Assembly (NCBI GenBank): GCA_004298915.1
Contig: SCTE01000299.1
Span: 1-5,583, forward strand
Source of the DNA: Chloroflexota bacterium
GTDB taxonomy: Bacteria > Chloroflexota > Limnocylindria > Limnocylindrales > CSP1-4
Length of the DNA: 5,583 nucleotides
Direction: 5' to 3'
Numbering within the stretch: the stretch's first letter is position 1; each line of letters starts with the position of its first letter. The notes beneath the pieces were generated by a model. The model ran no database searches. It was given only the letters and a program-made list of their open reading frames with translations, and was not told where the DNA came from. Below are positions 1 through 5,550 of the stretch, in pieces. Made by a program: the position numbers and the translations under genes.

Positions 1-90
1 CTCGACGATGCCCGGCGGACGGCCTGGAAGGTCTCCTCGAGGCTGAGGACCAGGCGCACCGGACGCCCGGCGCGCAGGGCCATGAACGCG
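1..90 (+). repeat. Left arm of a perfect 90-bp inverted repeat
   Basis: Bases 1-90 are the exact reverse complement of bases 197-286: position k pairs with 287-k with no mismatch over 90 positions. Pairing fails at 91/196. The outer limit cannot be seen because the arm begins at the first base of the window. The arm therefore carries, in antisense, a piece of the molybdopterin-subunit gene whose sense copy lies at 197-286. The reading frame of that gene happens to stay open through the arm to the window edge, but the peptide it would give does not resemble the family. Most likely this is a fold-back chimera at a contig end; a genuine inverted duplication is possible. Confidence 0.97.
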
Positions 91-92
91 TC

Positions 93-1700
93 TGCGCTCG
101 CGTGCTCGGGCTTCCCCTGGCCAGGGTCCGGATCTACGCACCCGACCCGGGCGGCGCGTTCGGTGGCAAGCAGCACGCGAAGTACGAGCCGCTCGTCGCG
201 TTCATGGCCCTGCGCGCCGGGCGTCCGGTGCGCCTGGTCCTCAGCCTCGAGGAGACCTTCCAGGCCGTCCGCCGGGCATCGTCGAGGATCACGGTCCGGA
301 CGGGCTTCGAGCGCGATGGGACGATCGCCTTCCAGGACATCGCAGCGGACTACCTCATCGGGGCGTACGCGGACATTGCCGACCGGGTCGTCGGGAAGGG
401 CACGTACCCGGGCTGCGGGCCGTACCGCGTGCCGGCTGCACGGATCCTGGCCCGGAGCGTCCTGTCGCACACGACGCCATCGACGGCATTTCGCGGGTTC
501 GGTGCGCCGCAGATCAACTGGGCGGTCGAATCCAACCTCGATGCCGGGGCGGTCGAGCTCGGGATCGACCGGCTCGACCTCCGGCTTCGCAACCTCGCCC
601 GCAAGGGCGAGGCGTTCATCCCGTTCGATACCCCGGCCGACGGCGACTGGGACCAGTCGGTTCGCCGGGCCGCCGAGATGATCGAGTGGGGAACGCCGCT
701 CCTCCCGGCCCGTGGACGAGGGATTGCGGTGGGCATCAAGTCCGGGCCCACCACCGGCCTGTCACATGCCACGGTCCGCCTGCTCGCGGACGGCAGTGCC
801 GTGGTCTCCGCCGGTACGTCCGACATGGGCCAGGGCGCCAGGACGATCTTTGCCCAGATCGTCGCCCATGAGCTCGGCATCCCCCTGGACTGGATCAGCG
901 TGGTCATGGGTGACACGGCGCTCGTTCCGTATGACCAGCAGACCTCCGCCAGCCGCTCGACCGTGCTCATGGGCAACGCGATCCTGCAAGCGTGCCGAGA
1001 CATCGGCACGCGGCTGGCGGCCATGGCTGCGAGGGATCACGGCGTCGACCCCGCGGAGGTGACGGTTGCCCATGGCGCGGTGCGGATCAGGGACCGGGAG
1101 ATGCCCATCCACGATGTTCTCGTGGCGGGCCTCGGACCGCTGGGCGGCGAGATCATCGGGTTGGGCGAGGCGCGGAAGGAGGCGGATCCATCCCACCCGC
1201 TCGGCGGCAGTGCCGCGTTCTTCGAGTTCAACTGCACGGCGATCGAGGCGGAGGTGGATCGCGAGACCGGCGACATCACCATCATCCGGCACGTGACGGT
1301 CTCCGACGTCGGCAGGGCGCTTAACCCGCTCCAGGTCCGGATGCAGGATGAGGGCGCCGCGATCATGGGCCTCGGCCACACTCTGATGGAGCACTACATC
1401 TACGACGACGCGGGACGGATCCGGAACCTCGGCGCGATCGACTATCGGATCCCGACGAGCATGGACCTGCCCCGTTCGATCGAGAGCGACGTCATCGAGA
1501 ACGGCGATGGCCCGGGACCGTATGGCGCGAAGGGCATGAGCGAAGGCGCCCTGCTGTGCGTCGCCGCAGCCGTTGCCGGCGCGGTCCGCGAGGCGACCGG
1601 CGTGGTGATCCGCGACCTGCCCCTCTCGCCCGAGCGCGTCTGGCGGGCGCTCCGGGAGGTCGATGCCGCCCCGCCGCCGGCCGCGGGAGCCGCGTCGTGA
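93..1700 (+). CDS. Xanthine dehydrogenase/aldehyde oxidase family molybdopterin-binding subunit, 5'-truncated
   Basis: This is the catalytic large subunit of a molybdenum hydroxylase, which hydroxylates a heterocycle or aldehyde with water while electrons pass to partner FeS and FAD subunits. Neither partner gene is in the window. Numbering residues from the GTG at 102, it shows the cofactor loop GGAFGGK (17-23), AFRGFGAPQ (from 129), GQGA (243-246), PYDQQTSASRST (276-287) and the C-terminal KGMSEG with the expected catalytic Glu481. AFRGFG is the XDH type, not the AYRCSFR of form I CO dehydrogenase. Family subunits are usually about 750-800 residues, so some 220-250 N-terminal residues are missing. 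The GTG at 102 is not a credible start: it has no ribosome site and lies inside the conserved ARVLGLP segment. The frame is open to the window edge, but bases 1-90 are the inverted-repeat arm, so I begin at the first trusted in-frame codon. Glu802 of bovine xanthine oxidase aligns with Gln here (FGGKQ), so the substrate is probably not a classical purine. The stop overlaps the next start. Confidence 0.93.
   Translation, partial: CARVLGLPLARVRIYAPDPGGAFGGKQHAKYEPLVAFMALRAGRPVRLVLSLEETFQAVRRASSRITVRTGFERDGTIAFQDIAADYLIGAYADIADRVVGKGTYPGCGPYRVPAARILARSVLSHTTPSTAFRGFGAPQINWAVESNLDAGAVELGIDRLDLRLRNLARKGEAFIPFDTPADGDWDQSVRRAAEMIEWGTPLLPARGRGIAVGIKSGPTTGLSHATVRLLADGSAVVSAGTSDMGQGARTIFAQIVAHELGIPLDWISVVMGDTALVPYDQQTSASRSTVLMGNAILQACRDIGTRLAAMAARDHGVDPAEVTVAHGAVRIRDREMPIHDVLVAGLGPLGGEIIGLGEARKEADPSHPLGGSAAFFEFNCTAIEAEVDRETGDITIIRHVTVSDVGRALNPLQVRMQDEGAAIMGLGHTLMEHYIYDDAGRIRNLGAIDYRIPTSMDLPRSIESDVIENGDGPGPYGAKGMSEGALLCVAAAVAGAVREATGVVIRDLPLSPERVWRALREVDAAPPPAAGAAS
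197..286 (-). repeat. Right arm of the 90-bp inverted repeat (native coding copy)
   Basis: This is the sense copy of the inverted repeat. It lies within the molybdenum hydroxylase gene and encodes about 30 residues just after the FGGK motif, where the family pattern of a hydrophobic helix, a GRPVR motif and an LEETF-like stretch is intact. Because this copy reads as good family sequence and the left arm does not, this arm is taken as the native one. The 106-bp spacer (91-196) also reads as good family sequence in the same frame. Confidence 0.95.
1685..1689 (+). promoter_or_regulatory. Ribosome binding site fixing the GTG start at 1697
   Basis: GGGAG lies 7 nt before the GTG at 1697. The frame runs further upstream, to an ATG at 1556, but that extension is arginine-rich shadow sequence of the preceding gene. 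The PPDK-like N-terminus (TFVFDLDARLD, then the GGKAANL motif) begins right after the GTG, which settles the start. Confidence 0.75.
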
Positions 1701-3832
1701 CGTTCGTCTTCGACCTCGACGCGCGGCTCGACCTGCCCACGGACGAGGTCATGGCGCTGCTCGGCGGCAAGGCCGCCAACCTCGCCGTGATGGCCGCCGA
1801 TCTCGGTCTCCCGGTGCCGCCGGCGTTCGCCATCTCGACCGCGGCCTGCAACGCGATCCTCGCCGGCGGCTGGCCGGCAACGCTCGACGCCGAGATCCGG
1901 GAGCACCTGGCGATCATTGAGGAGCGGGTCGGGCGCCGGTTCGGGGACGCCGCCGATCCGCTGCTCGTGTCCGTGCGATCGGGGGCACCCGTCTCGATGC
2001 CCGGGATGATGGACACGATCCTCGACCTCGGTCTCAACGACGCCACGCAGGCCGGCCTGGCGCGGGCGTCGGGGAGCGCGGCATTCGCGGCGGACTGCCG
2101 GCGTCGTTTCGACGCAATGTTCCGCGATGTCGTCGGGGCAGCGACCGTCCCGGACGACCCATGGGCGCAGCTACGCGCCGCGATCGAAGCCGTCTTCCGT
2201 TCGTGGAACAGCGACCGCGCGAAGGCCTACCGGCAACGGGAGGGGATCGCCGAGACCCTCGGCACCGGTGTCGTGATCCAGGCCATGGTCTTCGGCAACC
2301 GGGGCGCGGATTCCGGCAGTGGCGTCCTGTTCACCCGCAATCCGGTCACCGGCGAGCCGGGAGTCTACGGCGACGTCATGTTCGATGCCCAGGGCGAGGA
2401 CGTCGTCGCCGGCACCCATCGGACGCACTCGCTCGACGAGCTCGCGAAGCGATTGCCGTCGGTCGGCGCGGAGCTGGGGCGCCACGCGATGGTCCTCGAA
2501 CGCCATCACGCCGACCTCTGCGACATCGAGTTCACGATCGAGGAAGGTCGTCTCTGGATGCTCCAGTGCCGGGTCGGGAAGCGCAGCCCGCAGGCCGCCC
2601 TCCGGATGGCCGTCGACATGGCGAACGAGCCGGAGTTCCCGCTGTCGCGGGAGGCGGCGGTCCGGCGCGTGGCCGGGCTTCTGGCCGATCCGCCGCTCGC
2701 GTCGGTCGGTCCCGTCGACGGAGCGCCCGTGCTCACGATCGGCCTGCCGGCCTCGCCGGGTCTCGCGTCGGGGGAGATCGCAACGACCGCCGAGGCCTGC
2801 ATCGCGATTGCCGAGGCCGGCCGCGCCGCGATCCTCGTCCGCGCCGAGACGTCGCCCGACGACGTCCATGGCATGGCCCGCGCCGCCGGAATCCTGACCT
2901 CGATCGGGGGCGTGGCGAGTCACGCCGCGGTCGTTGCCCGCGGCTGGGGCATCCCCGCGGTCGTCGGTGCGTCGGCGGTCTCGGTGGGCGACAGCGGCAT
3001 CACGATCGGCGACCGATCCTTCCCGACCGGCGCCGAGATCTCCATCGACGGTGGGACCGGGAGGGTCTACGAAGGACGGGTCGGCGGAGCGACAAGCCCA
3101 ACGCCGGAGGCGGCGATCCTCCTCGCCTGGGCGAGGGGACTCGGGATCGAAGTGGACGCCAGCGCTGAGTCGGACCTGACCGACGGACCCGCCGCGCCGC
3201 CCGAGGACGCCCAGATCGACGCGACCGACATCCTCACGGCCCTCGCCATCCGCGGCTATGCCACGCCGGCGGCACTCGCCGATGCGCTCTTCGCCCCGCC
3301 CGAGACCGTTGCCCGACTGGTCGAGGCGCTCGTGGCCGGTGGCCTCGTCGAACCCGGGGCCGGGGCCTTCCGCCTCACGGCGGCAGGAAAGGCCGCCGCC
3401 GCTGACCACCTGGCGGCGGATCGCGACGCGTGGGGCGTCGAGCGCGCGACCGGGATGCTCGATGGGTTCGCCGCCCTCGATCGCCGGATGAAGGAGACCG
3501 TGACGGCGTGGCAGCTCCGTGATGTCGCCGGCGAGTCGGTTCCGAACGACCACCAGGATGCCGCCTACGACGCGGAGGTCCTCGACCGCCTCGCGGCCCT
3601 CCACGCCGACGCGCGGGCATGGCTCGGGCCGGTGGCCGACGCCCTCGACCGCTACCGTACGTATCGGCGCCGTCTCGACCGTGCCGCCGAGCGCGCGGCC
3701 TCGGGCGACGGGCGCTATCTCGCCTCGCCGCGCGTGGACAGCTACCACGGCGTGTGGTTCGAGCTCCATGAGGACCTGATCCAACTCTCGGGCCGGACGC
3801 GGGCCGAGGAAGTCGCAGCCGGGCGCGCCTGA
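1697..3832 (+). CDS. PPDK-like ATP-grasp/phosphohistidine phosphotransferase with a non-canonical C-terminus
   Basis: 711 residues; canonical pyruvate phosphate dikinase has about 870-900. The N-terminal ATP-grasp keeps the nucleotide-binding residues known from Clostridium symbiosum PPDK: Lys25 (GGKAANL), Arg94 (VRSGAP), Asp276, Glu278, Gln290 and Arg292 (QCRVGKR). The MPGMMDT motif (102-107) and GSGVLFTRNP (207-216) are also present. About 46 residues are missing between Arg94 and Asp276 relative to PPDK. The swivelling domain carries ETSPDD and GGVASH with phosphoacceptor His409. The Thr two residues before that His, target of the PPDK regulatory protein, is Ala407. The C-terminal PEP/pyruvate barrel is absent. 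Instead there is a winged-helix-like segment (about 510-570, ending RLTAAGK) and a charged helical tail with NDHQDAAYD and YHGVWFELHEDL motifs. It should phosphorylate His409 from ATP, but the final acceptor is unknown. Its start overlaps the previous stop by 4 bp (GTGA), implying translational coupling. Annotation as plain PPDK would overstate what is seen. Confidence 0.92.
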   Translation: MTFVFDLDARLDLPTDEVMALLGGKAANLAVMAADLGLPVPPAFAISTAACNAILAGGWPATLDAEIREHLAIIEERVGRRFGDAADPLLVSVRSGAPVSMPGMMDTILDLGLNDATQAGLARASGSAAFAADCRRRFDAMFRDVVGAATVPDDPWAQLRAAIEAVFRSWNSDRAKAYRQREGIAETLGTGVVIQAMVFGNRGADSGSGVLFTRNPVTGEPGVYGDVMFDAQGEDVVAGTHRTHSLDELAKRLPSVGAELGRHAMVLERHHADLCDIEFTIEEGRLWMLQCRVGKRSPQAALRMAVDMANEPEFPLSREAAVRRVAGLLADPPLASVGPVDGAPVLTIGLPASPGLASGEIATTAEACIAIAEAGRAAILVRAETSPDDVHGMARAAGILTSIGGVASHAAVVARGWGIPAVVGASAVSVGDSGITIGDRSFPTGAEISIDGGTGRVYEGRVGGATSPTPEAAILLAWARGLGIEVDASAESDLTDGPAAPPEDAQIDATDILTALAIRGYATPAALADALFAPPETVARLVEALVAGGLVEPGAGAFRLTAAGKAAAADHLAADRDAWGVERATGMLDGFAALDRRMKETVTAWQLRDVAGESVPNDHQDAAYDAEVLDRLAALHADARAWLGPVADALDRYRTYRRRLDRAAERAASGDGRYLASPRVDSYHGVWFELHEDLIQLSGRTRAEEVAAGRA

Positions 3833-3857
3833 CGAGTCGCCGCCAACCCTTCGACCT

Positions 3858-3861
3858 GGAG
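3858..3861 (+). promoter_or_regulatory. Ribosome binding site of the DHDPS/NAL family gene
   Basis: GGAG lies 5 nt before the ATG at 3867, inside the 34-nt gap after the PPDK-like gene. No promoter or terminator is evident in the gap, so the downstream gene is probably translated from the operon transcript. Confidence 0.65.
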
Positions 3862-3866
3862 ACGTC

Positions 3867-4778
3867 ATGACCCTGAACCTGAACGGCCTCATCCCAGCGA
3901 CCGTCCTGCCGATGCACGAGGACGGCTCGATCGACGAGCCCTCGCTGCGCTCGTACATCGCGTGGGTCGTCGAGCAGGGCCCGGTGGCCCTCGCGATCAA
4001 CGTCGATACCGGCGAGGGGCCGCACCTCACCCACGACGAGAAGGTCCGGATCCTCACGATCGTCCGCGACGTGACCGACACGCCGATCGTCGCCGGGCTC
4101 GCGGGCCCGTCCACCGACGCCGCCGTCCGCCAGGCACGCGACTTCAAGGCCGCGGGCGCCGACGCGCTGCTGGTCTTCCCGATCCCGGCCTACCTCAGCG
4201 AGCCGCTCGACCCGCGTGTGCCGGTCGCCTATCACGAGGCGGTCGCCGAGGTCGGCCTGCCGCTCATCCTGTTCCAGCTCCAGCCGGCGCTGGGCGGGCT
4301 GAACTTCGAGCCGGACACGCTCCGCGCGATGGCGTCGATCGACGGCGTCATCGGGATGAAGGAGGCCTCATTCGACGCCCGCCGCTTCGTTGACGTCGGA
4401 CGGCTGCTCGCCGATCTGCCCCGCCCGATCACCTACCTGACCGGCAACGACAACTTCATCCTCGAGTCGTTCATGCTCGGCGCGACCGGGGCCCTGATCG
4501 GATTCGGGGCGATCATGACCCGCGAGCAGGTGGCGATGATCGAGGCCTGGCAGGCCGGCCGGATCGACGAGGCCCTCGAGTTGGGGCGTCGCGTCCAACG
4601 TCTCGCCGACGTCGTCTTCGCTCGCCCCGTCGGCGACTACCGGGTCCGGCTCAAGGAGTGCCTCAAGCTCCTCGGCGTGATCCCCGCGGCCCACGTGCGG
4701 CGTCCGCTCCAGCCCCTCGGGGACACTGAGCGAGCGCACCTCGTCGACGTCCTCCGCGAGGTCGATCTGCTCGTGTAG
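3867..4778 (+). CDS. Dihydrodipicolinate synthase/N-acetylneuraminate lyase family protein (not a true DapA)
   Basis: 303 residues, the normal length of this TIM-barrel family of class I aldolases, hydratases and dehydratases. The N-terminus (GLIPATVLPM, then DGSIDE) and the Schiff-base lysine Lys165 in GMKEAS are typical, as is the C-terminal KECLKLLGVIP helix. The residues that make a DHDPS are changed. E. coli Thr44 aligns with Asp47 (VDTGE for GTTGE). Tyr106-Tyr107 aligns with Ile106-Pro107. Tyr133 aligns with Phe136 (FQLQP for YNVPS). Arg138, which binds the aspartate-semialdehyde carboxylate, aligns with Ala141. Lysine biosynthesis is therefore unlikely, and a catabolic keto-acid aldolase or dehydratase is the better guess, with unknown substrate. 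It is the last gene of the three-gene unit, 34 nt after the PPDK-like gene, and converges on the - strand gene beyond. Family membership is secure; the reaction is not. Confidence 0.92.
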   Translation: MTLNLNGLIPATVLPMHEDGSIDEPSLRSYIAWVVEQGPVALAINVDTGEGPHLTHDEKVRILTIVRDVTDTPIVAGLAGPSTDAAVRQARDFKAAGADALLVFPIPAYLSEPLDPRVPVAYHEAVAEVGLPLILFQLQPALGGLNFEPDTLRAMASIDGVIGMKEASFDARRFVDVGRLLADLPRPITYLTGNDNFILESFMLGATGALIGFGAIMTREQVAMIEAWQAGRIDEALELGRRVQRLADVVFARPVGDYRVRLKECLKLLGVIPAAHVRRPLQPLGDTERAHLVDVLREVDLLV

Positions 4779-4824
4779 GAGATCAAACCTCGGTATGGCC
4801 GGTCAGGGTGTTCGTTGCCACGCA

Positions 4825-5328
4825 CTAGATTCTCCACCTGGGCGCCGGTCGCCGCAGCACCTCAATAACCTCATCGAAGTCGGCGTCGTTCCGACGACCG
4901 GCTATTTCGATCAGGGGATCGACCAACGCAGGATCGAGAGCTTTCAGGAGATGCCCCAAGCGTGTGAACGTCAGGTCGTCCGCGTCCGGCCGCTCGAGGA
5001 TCTGCATCGCGATCGCCAGCGCTCGACCCTCGACTTCTGCGTCGGTAATCGACCTCAGGATCGCCGCCGCTCGATATGCCTCGTAAACGTCGAGTCCGAC
5101 GAGTTCGACCAGGTCTTCGACAAACGCCTTCTGTCCCGAGGGCCATTCGCGCTCGATGAGGGCGAGCGCGAACCCGCGCGACACGGCTGACCCGAGCGCG
5201 CCCTTGAGGAGGTGGACGTACTGCTCGGGGGACGCCTGATAGAGCCGGGTCGCCGCAGTCAGGAAAGCTTCATAGGCCTCGACCGCTAGTCCGAGATCAG
5301 GGTTCTGGGGCGTCGGGTGTTTGTCCAC
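4825..5328 (-). CDS. Hypothetical helical protein, 167 residues
   Basis: I do not recognise this protein. It starts at a GTG (complement of 5326-5328), the first start codon after an in-frame stop at 5353-5355, and ends in TAG 46 nt from the convergent operon. The sequence is acidic and looks almost wholly alpha-helical, with amphipathic stretches (AVEAYEAFLTAATRLYQ; VEDLVELVGLDVYEAYRAAA; DPALVDPLIEIAGRRN). No signal peptide, membrane segment, Cys/His metal site or nucleotide-binding motif is visible. A repeat-like helical scaffold is possible but unproven. A purine-rich AAAAGGG lies 11 nt before the start, rather far for a ribosome site. GC on sampled lines is about 55-60%, against about 75% in a sampled line of the PPDK-like gene, so different ancestry or recent acquisition is possible. 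The overlapping + strand frame (4795-5190) starts without a ribosome site and reads as shadow sequence. Confidence 0.7.
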   Translation of the reverse strand: MDKHPTPQNPDLGLAVEAYEAFLTAATRLYQASPEQYVHLLKGALGSAVSRGFALALIEREWPSGQKAFVEDLVELVGLDVYEAYRAAAILRSITDAEVEGRALAIAMQILERPDADDLTFTRLGHLLKALDPALVDPLIEIAGRRNDADFDEVIEVLRRPAPRWRI

Positions 5329-5430
5329 TAGGGTCGTGGCCCTTTTGTCTAGTTAGGCAGACGATTGATGTCGGCGAGTATCTTCTCAACGGTCCAAAGG
5401 TCCTGGCCTGCTCACCGCCGAACCTTAGCA

Positions 5431-5448
5431 GTCGCGTCTCGGCGCGAC
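5431..5448. promoter_or_regulatory. 6-bp perfect dyad, possible operator
   Basis: GTCGCG (5431-5436) and CGCGAC (5443-5448) are perfect inverted copies around a 6-nt centre (TCTCGG). No T-run follows on the + strand, so this is not a good terminator. It overlaps the -35 of the candidate promoter, where a repressor of the TetR or similar type could bind. In GC-rich DNA a dyad of this size can arise by chance. Confidence 0.3.
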
Positions 5449-5471
5449 CAATAGAGAACGTTTGCTATAGA
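5444..5471 (+). promoter_or_regulatory. Candidate promoter for the last gene
   Basis: TATAGA at 5466-5471 is preceded by TG one base upstream, giving an extended -10 form. A poor -35, GCGACC at 5444-5449, lies 16 nt away. Transcription would begin near 5478, leaving a leader of about 70 nt before the ATG at 5551. The AT-rich -10 stands out in GC-rich DNA, but this is a pattern match only. Confidence 0.35.
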
Positions 5472-5540
5472 CTCCCGACATCGAGCCGGCGAGGTCCCGC
5501 AGCGGTGGTGGCGGCCCCAGTCGATGCCCGCGAGTCGGAA

Positions 5541-5544
5541 GGAG
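5541..5544 (+). promoter_or_regulatory. Strong ribosome binding site of the partial last gene
   Basis: GGAAGGAG spans 5537-5544 and its core GGAG lies 6 nt before the ATG at 5551. This is the best ribosome site in the window and the main reason for calling a gene start from only 11 codons. Confidence 0.7.
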
Positions 5545-5550
5545 TCAGGC

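Larger units (their letters stand above)
5329..5550. other. Divergent intergenic region
   Basis: 222 nt separate the - strand hypothetical gene from the partial + strand gene. The part nearest the - strand gene is the lowest in GC of the window (about 48% over 5341-5400). It holds a weak hairpin (AGGG 5330-5333 with CCCT 5340-5343, followed by TTTTGT), a perfect 6-bp dyad (5431-5448), a candidate + strand promoter and the ribosome site of the last gene. No convincing promoter for the - strand gene was found. Confidence 0.6.

Noticed and set aside
82..681. 199-codon + strand frame starting in the inverted-repeat arm
   Set aside because: The product is a Ser/Arg-rich shadow of the molybdenum hydroxylase gene, and its start lies in the suspect arm.
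1556..1696. Upstream extension of the PPDK-like gene to an ATG
   Set aside because: The added 47 residues are Arg-rich and overlap the end of the hydroxylase gene. The GTG at 1697 has a good ribosome site and sits at the family N-terminus.
93..1700. CO dehydrogenase large subunit (CoxL)
   Set aside because: The motif AFRGFGAPQ is present instead of the AYRCSFR (form I) or AYRGAGR (form II) signatures.
2171..4147. 658-codon open frame on the - strand across the PPDK-like and NAL-family genes
   Set aside because: Long antisense frames are expected in GC-rich coding DNA. The product is Arg/Gly-rich and low in complexity, with no family motif, while the + strand frames carry clear domains.
4779..4850. 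Possible terminator between the convergent genes
   Set aside because: Only short interrupted pairing was found (CCGG and GGTG near 4799-4810 with CACC and CCGG near 4835-4848), without a T-run on either strand.
4795..5190. 131-codon + strand frame after the NAL-family gene
   Set aside because: It has no ribosome site and overlaps the better - strand gene in antisense. The product lacks hydrophobic patterning and recognisable motifs.
5330..5348. Terminator-like hairpin AGGG/CCCT followed by TTTTGT
   Set aside because: The stem is only 4 bp with a 6-nt loop, and no + strand gene ends nearby, so it is too weak to call.
5485..5550. Cobalamin-type riboswitch suggested by GGTCCCGCAGCGGT and AGTCGGAAGG
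   Set aside because: The upstream conserved elements are absent and the leader is roughly a third of the length that class needs. The match is better explained by GC-rich chance similarity.
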